Shown one piece after another: positions 32,298 through 44,337 of a stretch of DNA of 64,000 nt. Under the pieces are notes generated by a model. It did no database searches. It was not told the origin of the DNA and saw only the letters and a program-made list of their open reading frames with translations. The position numbers were made by a program, and so were the translations under genes. The DNA is taken from the NCBI GenBank assembly GCA_963575745.1, contig CAUYUJ010015282.1, positions 612,651 through 676,650 of the forward strand. The letters run 5' to 3'. Within the stretch, counting starts at the first letter, position 1; each line of letters opens with the position of its first letter. This DNA comes from Prorocentrum cordatum. Taxonomy: Eukaryota; Sar; Dinophyceae; Prorocentrales; Prorocentraceae.

Positions 32298-32943
32298 GTG
32301 GACGTTGCGTGGACGGGTACACGGCGACGAGGCCGAATAGCGCTATTATTGGGAGATAGATCGAGAGGCGAGAAGGTGAAGACGGGCTTGGGCCAAGGCG
32401 TCGAGGTGCTGATGGAGTTGACGAAGTGCGTGTTGTTCATCCTCCTCGGAGGGCCTCAAAGACGACGAGCTGGTGATTCCCGTCACGCCCGACAAGTACC
32501 GCAGAACGTGACAGGCGTTTCTGAAGAGGTTGGGCCTTGAGGCCCTTGGCCCACCGCATGGCATTCGACGCGCCGGTGCAGCGCAGCACGTGGTAGATGG
32601 AGGCGACCTGGAGATAGCGAGGAGGAGGGGGCGCTGGACGACCTCCAGTGCGTTCCAGCGCTACACGAAGACTCACGTCTTGATTCAGCGGCGCTCCCTC
32701 CTCCAGGCAGATCAGATCGTGAAGGGCGAACGGTTCTGGCAGGCCCCAGGCATCGCCATGGCTAAGGCGATGGGGAAGTCCAGGGCGGCAGATGGGCCGC
32801 TCACCGTTCGCCTGATTGCAGCTCTCTCACAGCTTTCAGACGACAGCCTTGGTTTAGGCCGCGCGTCGTCTCAGGCGCGGCCTGAGGTCGGGCGTCCGAA
32901 GACAGGGGGTGGGGCCCTGCTGCGACGCCGTGGTGCCGCCTAA
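32298..32943 (+). pseudogene. DIRS-like element, tyrosine recombinase catalytic part
   Basis: The frame 32298-32540 contains IALLLGDRSRGEKVKTGLGQ, like the strand region LLLG..RGE..KTG...G of DIRS recombinases. From 32530 another frame gives HGIRRAGAAQHVVDGGDLEI (the HxxR motif, 32557-32568) and RRRGRWTTSSAFQRYTK, with the putative Tyr nucleophile at 32662-32664. These are the His/Arg, GRW and Tyr landmarks of the recombinase active site. The first catalytic Arg was not identified. Two phases and a TGA near 32509 show the copy is broken. The element seems to end soon after TAA 32941. Confidence 0.65.
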
Positions 32944-33480
32944 CCTCTCTCTCTCTCTCAGCTGTTGAACTTATATGTCTGTGAAGTTGTGGGTTTGGAG
33001 TTTGTAATTTGTCTGGGAATATGTGCCAAAGCTGGGGGGGGGGGGGGGATAATTTTTAGATATTTCATACTGACGTATTCCTCTCTCCCCGCCCTCCCTC
33101 CCTTTTCCTGCGGTGCGGTTTCGGAAAACCCCGATTGCAGGGCCTACGACCAGGAGGGGCTGTTTGGGCCTTTGCGGGGTTCCGCACTTTCTTTTTGTGT
33201 TGGATCGGCCCTTGAGGGCCCATGAAGGTCAGGTACCTGTGGCCCCTTCTCGGGGAGGGCTGGTTTCAGCATGATGTGGACGAGTGCTCTGAATTGTACT
33301 TCGGGTGTGGACCCCACGCTTTTGTTCGCGCTTAAGTTGGTTACCCTCTCGTTTCTGCTTCTGCGGTCGGGTATTCAAGTTGTGGCGCCCTGGACTTTTA
33401 ATCACCGAGGCCTTTCGGCCGTGGCCGTCTGCCCCCAAGCTCTGGCACTCAGGATCCCCTGTACAGCTTGATTTAAATGG
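32944..33480 (+). other. Non-coding tail after the DIRS element
   Basis: Contains CT-dinucleotides (32946-32958), a poly-G run (33035-33048) and no recognisable gene. I could not define the inverted or split terminal repeats expected of DIRS elements. Confidence 0.4.
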
Positions 33481-33880
33481 GTTTTCTGGGGGTTCGCCTT
33501 GTGGTCCGTTGGTGGCCGCCCGTGAGCGCCTCGCGGGCGCCTCGTGCGCTCGGCGGGTGTGCCAGAGTGTCGCCTGGTGCCCGGCTGGTGGCCGCGCAGG
33601 GCCGCCTCGAGGCCGCTCCGTGCGTTGTGCGGTTGTGCGGGTCTTTGGCCTGGTGCCCGTTTGGTGGGCGCCCCGCGCGCCTAGCGCACCACACGATCAG
33701 CTTGCGCCGCATCGCACACCTTGCGTCACACAGCTTGCGCCACACAGCTTGCGGCACCGAGCACGCGCTACACAGATTCCATCACATAGTTTGCACCACA
33801 CAGCTTTCACCACTGACGTAGCCTGTGCCACATAGCCCGCACGACATAGCAAGCACCACATTGATGGCGCAACATTGTTT
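33480..33880 (+). repeat. Composite repeat: GCCTCGTGCGC block plus CTTGCACCACATA array, copy 2
   Basis: It has the same order as 10540-10995: TGGTGGCCGCC and GCGGGCGCCTCGTGCGC in the head, then drifting TTGCGCCACACAG / TTGCACCACACAG units at 33690-33875. Confidence 0.75.
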
Positions 33881-34174
33881 GCCACACGTAATTTCCCATA
33901 CATGAAAGAGCGTGTTCTACCGCTACTGGCGGAAAACCATGGGGTGTCACTGGGGGTTCCCAACCCGTCCCCCCCACCCCCCTCTCGAAAACCGGGGGAG
34001 GGTCACTACCGGTTCGAACCCCTCCCCCCCCCCAGTCCATCATGAAAAGGGGGGGTCATGACCTGCCCTAGAATTGAGAACTCGTAGTGCGTTAGGACTG
34101 CCGGTCCGCCCGGAAGTTTACAAAGTCAGGGCGCCCACTGAATAATGATTGAAAAACCGGTGCAAGGGAATGGC

Positions 34175-34450
34175 ACCGCCATCGTCATTTTCGTAGGCTC
34201 CTGGAAGGTCCAGCGGAGTGGGCTGTCACGCGCAACCCGTCAAGATCTCGCGGCTCCTTCGAGTGCTGCGAATTGCGCAAGTGTCGCCATTTTCGCGGGC
34301 TGTGGTGTTATGCGCACCCCGCACAGATCTCGCGGCCCCCCAGGGGGTTGTGAACTGCGCACTTGTGAGCGCTCACGTGGGCTCGTGGGAGGTCCGGCGG
34401 AGTGGGGTGTCACGCAAATCTCGTCGAGACCTTGCGGCTCTCGTGTAATT
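34175..34450 (+). repeat. Tandem repeat, about 90-105 bp unit, 2.5-3 copies
   Basis: Landmarks GTGGGCT..TGG..GTCCGGCGGAG, GTCACGC and AGATCTCGCGGC recur near 34190-34255, 34290-34345 and 34375-34440, with drift. Confidence 0.75.
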
Positions 34451-34694
34451 CCGGCTCTGGGCGTGGAATTTCGGCTCCGGGCTCCAGTGATTCCGGGCTT
34501 GAGATCGATTCTGGGTTTGGCGTTTCGGGGTTTGCTGGAATGGATTCCGGGCTTCGCCTGTTTTGGTCATTCCTGGTTTTGCCCAGGAACAAATTCTGGG
34601 GTTTTCCTGCCGACCCCTTAAGGCCGCCCCGTCTTATCGCCGCCCTGTGGCTGGGTGGACTGAGGAGAAGTGTAAGTAGCGACTACCTGTAAGA

Positions 34695-34865
34695 GTGATC
34701 TTTCGCCAGAGTGACCTTTGGTGCGGGCCCAAACGGGTCCCCCGATCGCTGAACGAGAAGTGGAAGCAGCGGCTTGCGCGCCCAGGTTTGGCCACTCCGC
34801 GTCCCCGGGTAAGCCGCGCACCAGAGGTCACTCTTACCCAGGGTCACTCTTGCGCGTAGCCGAGA
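34695..34865 (+). repeat. Dispersed repeat with GGTGCGGGCCCA / GCCGCGCACCAGAGG, copy 2
   Basis: Collinear with 24290-24500. The unit is flanked by AGAGTGACC / AGAGGTCACTCT words, in an inverted arrangement with each other. Confidence 0.7.
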
Positions 34866-34879
34866 GTAGGAAGAGGCCT

Positions 34880-35399
34880 TGGGCAGAAGGACTCGCATGG
34901 ACAGTGTCGTGCGAAATGTTCGAAACAGTGCCTACCCACGTTTTCGTGCTGTTGCCTCCTCATCTTGCGTCTCATCTTCGCCTTCGTGGAAGTGGGTTTG
35001 TGAGCAGGCAGTCGCTGCATTGGATCTAAAGCGCGGCTGTCCTTCGCGCCGGTTGGATGTGCACAGTGCCAGTACGTTCACGCTGGCGCAAGCGCGACAG
35101 CGCTGCCCCAATGTGTTGACCAGCTGGTTATGTGAACGGCATGACTGGCTAAGCTTTGAAGTTTCCTCGATGTTCCGTGGCGGCACGCCGATAAATCAGC
35201 ATTGGTGTTGGCAGTGACCGAGTCGCCGAGGTAGTTGGCATTCCCGCGAAAGCGGCGCCACCGGTTCCACGAGCGTCGACATGCCGCAGGGGCCCGCCTC
35301 GACCCGCCCGTGACCCGCTCGCGGCGACCCGCCCGCAGTTGATTTTATGTTTACGCTAGTCGTCAGATTTTCAGTCATTTTGACAGTTGGTGACGCGGG
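34880..35399. other. No recognised gene
   Basis: An open frame of 112 codons (34879-35217, plus) has no recognisable motif. Nothing else is visible. Confidence 0.4.
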
Positions 35400-35401
35400 C
35401 G

Positions 35402-35461
35402 CCTCCTCCTCCTCCTCCTCCTCCTCCTCCTCCTCCTCCTCCTCCTCCTCCTCCTCCTCCC
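35402..35461 (+). repeat. (CTC)n microsatellite
   Basis: About twenty uninterrupted CTC triplets. Confidence 0.95.
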
Positions 35462-38400
35462 CCTGCCTCAGGCCTTGCTTCGCGGGGCCCGTCTCATTTC
35501 TCGGCTCCGCTTCCTCACGGCTTGCTTTGATCTGTTACGCATGGGAATGTCGATTTTGCAGCTTGGCAGCTGACGTGCTAGCCTCTGTCTCACGCTGTAG
35601 CGCAGCTTCGTTGTCGGTGTGTGTGTGTGTGGTCGAGGTGGTCGCTTGCTTTGTGGATTAAAGTATTGGTCGGCCTAGCTTTCTGGGTGGTGAGCGCCGC
35701 TTTGAACAGACACCAACACGTTGGTGTCCTGCACCTTCTGACAGGCACATGCAGCATATTGATTTCACGATCTCTTGCAGCGGGATACTGTTTGTGTCGC
35801 TGATAGACTCGGCCATGCGTTTTCACAGACGGGGTTGGTTGACATGTGCAGCTTTTCGTTGTTTGGCTTTCAGACGTGGCTTTCGGATTGGAGTGGCCTT
35901 AGGACCAAATGCATCCACTTGAAGCTGCTTGATGCGTCTTCGCGAAGGCGTCCGTGACCAGATCGATGCTCGGTGTCACTCTTCAGCGCGCGTCTCTCTT
36001 CAGCGTGGCTGCGGCACGCCCGCTTGGATGAAAGTATTTCCGGAGAGTGGGGCCCCCAGCGGGCTGCCGTGGAAGAGCAAGATGGCGGCCCGCCAGGCTG
36101 CCTGGCCAGCGGCGCCAGTCCGACGGCGCCAGCTGGAGCCGCCAGTCGCATGGCCCAGCTTGCCGCACGACGCCGGGGTCCAGCGTCGGGCCCAGCACGA
36201 CGCCTCACCCGGGGCGCTCGGCGCTGAGGCTCCGCCCTGCGCTGCCGCAGATCGCCTCCGGCGCAGCACGATCGCCCACCAGCCTCCGCCGCTCCCCCCT
36301 CTCTGTTCCCGCCTCTCCCCTGCCGCCGGCAGGGTCGGGCCAGACCCCTGAGAGCGGCTGTTTCGCTTCCAGACCAGGGTTGGTTTGACAGCCCTTTCCC
36401 GCCGTGCTGTCCTATCGGGTGTGCGTTCACCAGCGCGGAGCTTGCGGCCCACCTACTGTACGATCAGGAAGAGGACTGGAGGAAGACTGCGCGGAGGAGG
36501 AGGCGGAGGAGGAGAGCCTTTGTGAGTGAAAGGCAGGATTGGCCCTGAAGCGCTATCTTGTCTCTTTGAAATTGCTTTGGCGATCAGCATGCCGGTCTTG
36601 CTTGATAGGAATCGACGCCTTGGAGGGGCAGGGAAGCAGGAACATATTCCATTGCGTACACGTCAGCATTGGACTTGCAGCGCCCGTCCGCTTCTCTGCA
36701 TCATGCAACGGCTCTGCTGAACAATAGCGCAGCCCCGCTCGACAAAAGTGGGCACCTGTAAGGTACAATTGAGAAATATGGAGTTGAGAGAAGGAGGGGA
36801 AAGGATGAGAGCAACAGACGGAGGGCTAGAGGAGCAGGATGGATGAGGAGAAGGGAATGGGAAAAAGATAGGAAGGATATGGAGTGGAGGAAGGTCAGGA
36901 TGGATGAGGATGGGGAGGAACGAGGGAGGTGCCTGGCCAACTCGCCCTCCATGAGTGGCCTAACCCGCTACTGCAGTCCGCAGCTGCCGGGGCGTCGGGT
37001 GCTCTGAAGTCTAGGTTGCAGCACCCATGCGCCTGAGGGGGCAGACCTCCTTATCCAAGCAGCAGCACCACCACCAGCGACGGCGCGGTGGAGTCAACGG
37101 CTGTGGCAGTGGACAGCATCGGCAGCGGACCCAGAGCGGCAGCTGGAACATTGGCAGCAGCATGGAGGCTGCAGCAGCAGCAGCATTTTTGACGGCCGCG
37201 GCATACTGGCGGCAGCAACAGCGAGCTGAAACTCATGCTCAGGTGGACGCTGAGCCCGACGCAGGACAGCGTGCGAGCCGTGACTCTCTTCCTTGCCCGC
37301 AGCCTTTCGTTTCAGCCTCCATGCTCTTCTAAATTTCGCTTGTCAGCTAATTTTGCGTTCCCCCTCAGTGTTTCCCCCTCCTCGTGGTGAGTTCCCAAAT
37401 GGCTGTCACACTCTTCGTACCAACGTTGCATCCTTGCCGTGTCTAGCAATAGCATGTGCTCTGTGCCTCCCATATTGTATTTTGAAGCATGTTCTACGTC
37501 CACCCCTCTTGCTCGTGCAAGAGCCACGTTGTATATGTCCCTGGTTGGCGACCTTGCAAGCAATCAGCCTTCTGTTGCCACAGCCGCGGCACGCAGGAGA
37601 CAGTCAAATTCTTGGAAGCGGTAGTCGACACAGTCGCCAGGTTATTCGAAACGCTTCGTGTTCACCGCCCGCCTTTTCATCCTCGCAGCAGCCTGGAAAC
37701 AATCCAAGAACAAAGCCAGGCATTTCGAATCTGATCACAGAAGGGCTCCAGGCATGTCACAGACATGCCGATGGACTTCACGCAGAGTCCCAGACGGCGC
37801 CAACAACCCCCCAAGGAACCTCCAGAAGGCCAACCGCCCGAAGCGCGCTCAAGACGGCCTCAGAGGCGCCAAGAGACCGCCCTGGCTCTACGTTCAAGAC
37901 GCTGAAATAAGGAACAGTTTGGATCCGGAAGGGGCTCGATGTTCCTTAGGTTCCTCCAGTGCTGTTCCTTTTGCCCTCCTGGGGCACGGAGGCGCTTACA
38001 GGGCCACGAAGGGGCCTCGTTCCTGATTTAGCGTTCCTTCTCTCAGCGGCCCGACTGTAACTGGGCGCGGACAGTCTTTGCCCTGTGGAATCTTCACGGG
38101 ACCCCTGATGCCCTCGCGGGGCCATTACGTATTTTAACGCTTGTTGGGCAATCGTGCATACTTTTGGGTGCCGTCTTGCGATCTTGTCATTGTTTCTGGG
38201 AAGCTATCTTGGACCACCTTGGACCGACCATCATAAAGCCATGTGAGACCGAGGAGGCGAGAGGACACGCATGATGAACACACCGTTTGATGCTATCGGG
38301 TGAGCTCCAGGGCCACGTTTGGAAACGTACCCGCACCATCCTGGAGTTTCTTGGATTGGCTCGATCATGGGCCCGCCATCGGCCATATTGGGGCGAATCG

Positions 38401-39270
38401 TTGTGCGATCCAGCACGATCGCGAGGCCACCCTGGGCAAGCGTCGGCCCTTTGTGCATCGCATGTGGGACGTAACGCGGATGGATCACATGGGCAAGTTT
38501 CAGCCTTGTACACTTCGCGGCTCCCTGAGTTGGATTGTATGTGTCGTGCGAAAAAAAAAAGCATGCCTCCAGACTCCGTAAGGTTGCCTTCGGGGGACTC
38601 CCCCCCGAGCTGCTGCCACATTAACGTTCACACTAAGTGTTGCGTGATGTCGTGGCCTATTTCATGGTGACTGCACTGTTGCGTGATAGTGTCCAGCCTG
38701 AACCACATACAATGGATTATCCGTTTACTTCCTCGCGGCACTCTTGACCCTACTGCGTTGAGCGAGCGCTCTACCCGCGGTAGCATTAGGTTGATGATTT
38801 GTGCGCATTGTCTGGATTCCTGGGGATGCAGGTGGTTGGGAGGTGGTGTCTGTTGTAAAAGAGAGGAGACGGTGTGTGCAGAGGCGCTGGGGAAGAAGAG
38901 GCGATAGAAGGAATACGAATCAGATTCGTAACAAGAATAAGAAGAAGAAGAAGGATAAGTGCTAGTAGGGGGTCGATGGGGGAGCAGGAGAGACAATGGA
39001 TGAGTACAGTCAGCGTGGGGAAGGTAACTGGGGAGCGGAGGAGAAGGAGGAGGAGGAAGATGTTCAGGGTGAACGAGCGTAGATACAGGAAAAGAAGAGC
39101 TCGGATGACAAGGATGATCAGGATGAGCAGCAGCAACAGGACAACGATATTCATCAGGTGGAGCTTCTTGTGGGATTCTTGAGAGTCCGGAGACTGAGAT
39201 CGTTTTGGGCCACGTGGGGCTTCTTAGGGCCCTGTTGATGCCTACTGGGGGTTTTGAGATAGTGTTGCAA
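35462..39270. other. 3.8 kb without a recognised gene
   Basis: Open frames reach only about 60-205 codons and have no recognisable domain. A CAG/GCAG-rich stretch lies at 37055-37220, purine-rich runs at 36775-36935 and 38870-39160, and a short poly-A at 38551-38560. A missing GH20 exon could be here but I did not find one. Confidence 0.4.
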
Positions 39271-39420
39271 GTTCAAGACGCTTCGTGTAATCACACCAGC
39301 CCAGCCAGAAAAGATGCTCAGGCGAGTTGTCCTGATCATCCCTGATCAGGGATGTCGAGGGGCATGCAGTGGAATAAAGGGCTGGGGGAGCCGACATTCC
39401 CCTAAGAGGGAGAGGATTGA
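39270..39420 (+). repeat. Left-end copy of the nested-insertion family
   Basis: TTCAAGACGCTTCGTGTAAT, CACACCAGCCCAGCCAGAAA and GATGCTCAGGCGAGT match 30335-30385. CCCCTAAGAGGGAGAGGATT at 39400-39419 resembles the inner right part of the 30.3 kb element. A GATCATCCCTGATC near-palindrome lies at 39338-39351. Confidence 0.6.
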
Positions 39421-39599
39421 AGAGGAATCGGAGCGCGGTGGAGGAGGGGGAGGGGGAGGAGGGACAAGCTAGGTGCGCTCGCGTCATATCTGACGTGCTG
39501 CCCCTCCCTCCCATCCTTTACCATGGCGTAGACCTCTTCTTTATTCGAACAATCGGATGTCGTAGCATGGCATAGCATTACATGACACAGCATGGTGTT

Positions 39600-40300
39600 G
39601 AATATTAACGCGTAGCATGGCATAGTATGGCGTGGCGACGCACCAAGGGGGGGGGGACTTATGCGGCCCAAACAGTCAACGAATCGACACCGAATGTGTA
39701 ATCACTTCCGTTCGTTTCTTCGAGAGGCATTTTGTTTTGATTTTGATACCTATGTGGAAGTACCGAAAACTATACCGTGGCGTGGCGCTGGAAATAACGC
39801 CAGCGCTGCAACGGGAGCACGATTCGGAACGAGCGGAAGCACGGACATGAGGCCAGCGCTGCAGCAGGAGCACGATTCGGAACGAGCGGTAGCCCGGAAA
39901 TGAGGCCAGCGCTTCAGCGAACTCCTCATTTTGAAAAAAATCAGCGCGGAAGCGCGGAAATGAGTACGCGTAGCCTGACCCAGCATGGCGTGGCGACGCC
40001 TCAAAATGGGGCGACACCGAATTTGTAATCACTTCCGATGGTTTCTTCGGAATGGCATTTTCTAGATTTTGGGGCCTATTTGGAAGGACCGAAACGCATA
40101 CCGTGGCATGGCGCTGGAAATGATGACGCCAGCACTGCAGCGGGAGCACGATTCGGAACGAGCGAAAGCACGGAAATGAGGCCAGCGCTGCAGCGGGCAC
40201 ACGATTCGGAACGAGCGGTAGCCCGGAAATGAAGCCAGCGCTTCAGCGAGAGCAGCATTTTGAGAAAAAACAAGCGAAAACCCAATTCCCGGGACTCCGG
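39600..40300 (+). repeat. Two direct copies of an about 350 bp unit, each with an internal 57 bp tandem repeat
   Basis: Copy 1 (about 39625-39980) and copy 2 (about 39985-40300) share ATGGCGTGGCGACGC, CGACACCGAAT.TGTAATCA, CTTCCG.TGGTTTCTTCG, TACCGTGGC.TGGCGCTGGA and their 3' parts. Each also has two to three tandem units of CAGCGCTGCAGCGGGAGCAC, GATTCGGAACGAGCGG and AGC.CGGAAATGAGGC. Copy 2 has small deletions. Confidence 0.9.
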
Positions 40301-40397
40301 TGTGAACAAAAACTAGTACGCAGAAGGAGGCCAGAGATTCCTCGGACTCCACCGGGGGAGAGAGGATGATAGTATTCATATCCTGTAATGTTGTAGG

Positions 40398-40482
40398 AGG
40401 AGGGAGGAGGGAGGAGGAGGTGGAGGAGGAGGAGGAGGAATCTGCGGATAAGGAATTGGAGGAGGATGAGGAGGAGGAGGAG
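40398..40482 (+). repeat. (GGA)n-rich microsatellite
   Basis: Interrupted GGA/GAG triplets directly before the CCTCTTGGGG array. The same GGA-then-CCTCTTGGGG order is seen at 44345-44830. Confidence 0.85.
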
Positions 40483-40499
40483 TGCGAGCAGAGAGGCCA

Positions 40500-41935
40500 G
40501 AGGCCTCTTAGATGCCTCTCGGAGTCTTTCCGAATGTTTCTTGGGATCTTCTTGGAGTCCTCTCGGGACGTCTTGGGGGCCTTTTGGCGAACCCCGGGCC
40601 TCTTGGGGCGTCTTGGGTGCTTCGGGGGAGCCGCTGGGGGTTTTGATGGGTCTCTTGGGAGCCTCTTGGGGACCTCTTGGTGGCCTCTTGGGGGCCTTCT
40701 GGCCGCCTCGTGGGGCTTGCGGGCCCTGGGGCCCCTCTTGGGGCCATATGGGAGAAGTTCGATCAAAGAAGGGAGGTCCTTAACATCGATTTGCCTTCGG
40801 ACCATCCCGCCACTGTGCCTGGGTTGCGGGTATGAAGGCTATTTGATGTGGGAGGCTTCTCGGGGGCCTCTTGGAGGAAGTTTGGACGACTCTTGGGGTG
40901 CGTTTGGAGACATCTTGGGGCATCTTTTGGGTCTCGTGGGGGCCTCTTGGGGCCTCCTGGGCGCCAAGTGGGGCCTCCTAGGGGCTTCTTGGGGTGGAAG
41001 GCTCGGATGTTCGGTTCATGTTCCCTCTTTTGGAACCTTTCCGGGGCCTTCTTGGGGCCCTCTGGGGCCGTTTTTGGCGCCTGTGCTGGGGCCCCCCTGG
41101 GCTGTTTGGGAGCTCTCTCGGAGGCCTCTTGGGCCGTCTTGGGGCGGTCTTGGGAGTCTCTGGCGCCGTCTGGGAGCCTCGGAAAGCCGACAAGGCGAGA
41201 ACGCCCGAATCCTACAAACACCTATGGCAAATCAATGATGTTGGCCTCTGGAAGCCCTCTTGGGGGGCCTCCTGGAGACGCCTTTGGGCGTATTGGAGGC
41301 TTCTTGGGCCGCCTGGGGGCCATCTTGAGCGTCTTGGAGCGATCGTTCGGCGACTCGGGGCCCTCTTGGACCGTCTCGGGGGCCTCTTGGGGCCCTCTTG
41401 GTCCGTCTAGGGGCCCTCTTGGGCCCGAAACATTTTCGCAACAACACTCGGGGGAGCTCAGAGGTCACGCGCCACGCCCCGAAACATTCGTGAGGCTTGA
41501 TGCTTCGAGGGGTAGTGAGAGGACCTGAGGGCCTTCTAGAGCCCGTGCAATCGCCTCGTGGGCCCCTCTTGAAGCGTTCTTGGGCGCTCTTGGGGCCGTC
41601 TTGGCACATTCCCGGGCCCCTTTTGGTGCTCTCGTGGGCCCTGCTTGCCCCATCTGGAGGTCTCGCAAGGCGATCAAAAGCGGAAACGTGCGAATGCAAA
41701 CACCAAATTGATGTTCCAAAGATTTTGCAAGGATTTGGCCTTGGTGGCGGCGTCCTTGGGAGGCCCCTGTGGCCACTTCGGCCCGTCTCGGGGCCATCTT
41801 TGGGCAGCTTGGAAGTATCTTGGAGGCACTCGTTGGCCAGCTTGGACCATCTTGCGCCATCGTGGAGTTCATCTTGAGACATCTGGGGCCTTCTTGGATC
41901 CCTCTTGGGCCCTCAAAAGCCCAAATCCTGGAAAC
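40500..41935 (+). repeat. CCTCTTGGGG array, at least three long units
   Basis: Words such as CCTCTTGGGG, CTTGGGGGCC and GCCGTCTTGGG recur every 10-20 bases at 40500-40760, 40850-41180, 41255-41450 and 41525-41930. Longer landmarks (CATCC.GCCACTGTGCCTGG; GGCGAGAACGCC; GCAAATCAATGATG) separate roughly 400-450 base units. They recur at 53765-54215. The family also forms the core of the insertion at 30.3-30.8 kb and of 44515-44830. Confidence 0.85.
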
Positions 41936-42029
41936 CACGTGCGTAGCTGAAATATTGTGTTGATCAGAGAGGATGATGAGGAGCAGGATGAGGGAGAGGA
42001 GGAGGGCATGGTTCAACACCTGCGTCCAT

Positions 42030-44245
42030 GTTTGCACACTTGCCTGCGTCCTTTCACAGGAATTCCTGAAGATTGCAATGGGTCTGAGTTGTTCACAACG
42101 GCGCCGCTAGAGTGTGCAATGCTGTTCCACCCGCTCGTGTTCAAGTTTGTCATTGCCGCGCAACCGCCCTTGCAGTGGAAAGGCGGGCACGCGTTCGAGT
42201 TATATAAGGGCAAGAGCCTAATGACGGAGACCCCTTTTATAGGGGCGTCACGATTTGCGAAGTTTCGTCTAAGTCGCTTTCTTCCCATCTGATGGCCCGC
42301 GGAGTACCTGCCCTTGCGAAGGCCACCTCGGAGTTGCAATTCGGTGGAGGTCCGAACGGTGGTTCCTCGGAGTTTGCACATCTCAACGTGGTTGCGTGCA
42401 TAGATTATGCCCGAGCAGAGAATCTATCGTTTGGGGCCTTGTTCTTTGACTTGCAAGCTACATTTGCAAGCATTGCTCGCTTTATTCGCCTTCCCACCGA
42501 CCCCGGCCTCCATGGACGCCTTCGTTGCTCGTCTGTTGATGTCTGCATACAGTGCCGAGGACGCGGGTGCAATTGCTGAAGACTTGCTTGGCGATTAGCA
42601 TTGGACGGACAGCTCAGGCACGAAACATTACATTGCATTGTTGAGCAAACTTCACACGTAGTCGTGGTTCACCGTCGAAGGGGTGGCGGGCTGCGTGGAG
42701 ACTACTTCGGGTTCCCTTGCCGGCAATTCGTTGGGAGACAGCGTCTTTTTGTTCGCGCTCAGTCGCGTGATGCACGCCGTTGAAAATCGTCTCGTTGGCG
42801 CTGGGATGTTGCACGAACTCACACATAACTCGGGACACAAGCCCGCAACCTCAGGACGATGCGGTGCGCGTCGGCCCTGCTAGGCACATGGATGACGTCG
42901 TACAGCCTCTTATATGGCCCCAGCTGCCGATATTGTTGCAATGATGAAAGCGTGCGCCGGCATATATGAGGACGCTTTGTCCCGCCACGTATTGGCCTTC
43001 AACTTTTAACGAGGAAAACCATAATATTTTTTTCGGTTTGCTGGTGCCGGATCAGCGGACGCCAAGCAACGCCTGTTTGTCGATGACAACGGTGTGATAC
43101 GCTTCGATGCCCAAGGTGTTCACATCTTGTTGCAACGTTACAATACAAACACGTCGGCACTGTTACGTGTTCAACTGACTCGACGCACGCTGGAACAATT
43201 GTGGATTCTGGGGCCCTGCATGGGTTGTTCATGCAACTGCTTCACAGTGTGCTTCAGCGCAGGAGCGTTCCTGTTGAGACCGAGTTTGCGTTGTGCCAGG
43301 GCGTTGTTTTTTTTTTTTTCACGCGAGTTCTGCACCAATGTAGCACGTAGCCACAGTTCTACGCAGCTGAGCTGTTAAGAGTGCACACAGCAGCGATGCA
43401 GGTCTATGCCTCCGCATTTCGGGAAGATTATGATGTGCGCCGGGCGCCGTCGCATGAGGCCACTGCGCGTTGCGAGGATTTCATCGCTCCCGCGATCATG
43501 ATTCTCTACATGCGCTTGCGATTGTTCACGCGTGTGTGTTTGCGCGCGCCGCGTACTTTGTGCGCCATCCTTTCGCATACCACTGGTACGCGCAGATCAT
43601 GGATGCAGGCAGTGTCGGAGGGTTTGATGTTTTCAGTCTCATGTGCGGAAGCGTCTGCCGAGTGCGAGCCGCAGCTAATCGATCGTTGGGTCGCTGAGAT
43701 CCGCGTGCAGCCCAATCGGTTCAGAGCCTGCTTAGCAGTTGCCGAGATAGAGCGCGAGGTGAATCACTCGTAATAATGGGGTGAAGCCCGCCGCATGGCT
43801 GAGGTCAACTGTGTTTTCGTTTGCCAGGACTGTTCTTGCACGTGTGGCTCCCGGCAGCAGCTGGCAACCCGCGCTTTCAACGTGCATGGTGTGCGGCGCC
43901 GCACACGTGACCTCATTTATGTGGTGCACTGTCCCGTGTCCATGCAGTGTTTTCACACCCGTGTGAGAGTCATTATTCATCTTGACGAGCGTTCGTAGAG
44001 GTGTCGCGCTGTCGTCATGCACCGCTTATTCGATTGCCAGATACCGTCGCGGCGGACCACAACAGGCGGGACGCGGAGGCCGCCAGAGGCCGCGCAAGGA
44101 AATGCCAAAGACCGTGCCATGCGGACGCCCCTGCCTGTCGGTTGATTGGGCCCGCGACGAGGCATACGAAGCTGGTTTGAGCCACAGGTCCCCCTCCATC
44201 TGTCCTGATTCGAGTGATGCTGGGTCGAGGCGCCTCTAGATGAGT
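42030..44245 (+). pseudogene. LINE C: reverse transcriptase with C-terminal C2H2 zinc fingers (frameshifted)
   Basis: Blocks in order on the plus strand: PPLQWKGGHAFELYKGKS (42166-42219), then LQFGGGPNGGSSEFAHLN, LSFGALFFDLQATFASIARF (motif A, Asp at 42448-42450), GSLAGNSLGDSVFLFALSRV (motif B), and RHMDD (DD at 42891-42896, motif C). GAGSADAKQRLFVDDNGVIR (thumb side) follows. At 43795-43998 two Cys/His fingers follow: FVCQDC..., QQLATRAFNVHG and MQCFHTRVRVIIHL. The blocks use at least three frames. Catalytic Asp residues remain, but stops and shifts (for example TAG at 42596 and 42881) disable it. No endonuclease part was identified upstream, so the copy is probably 5'-truncated. The base composition is less GC-rich than its surroundings. 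Confidence 0.7.
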
Positions 44246-44337
44246 GGCGCGTCCATTTCTTTACTTGCCCACGCCATCCCCCTTTCCGGCGCATGACTTC
44301 CTCCACAGACGGGCGCGATCCAAGCCGCACGGAACGA

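Noticed and set aside
40508-41882. More PRRPPRGPQEAP-type minus frames and GASWGLLGASW-type plus frames
   Set aside because: Repeat products of the same family; they are open only because the unit lacks stops.
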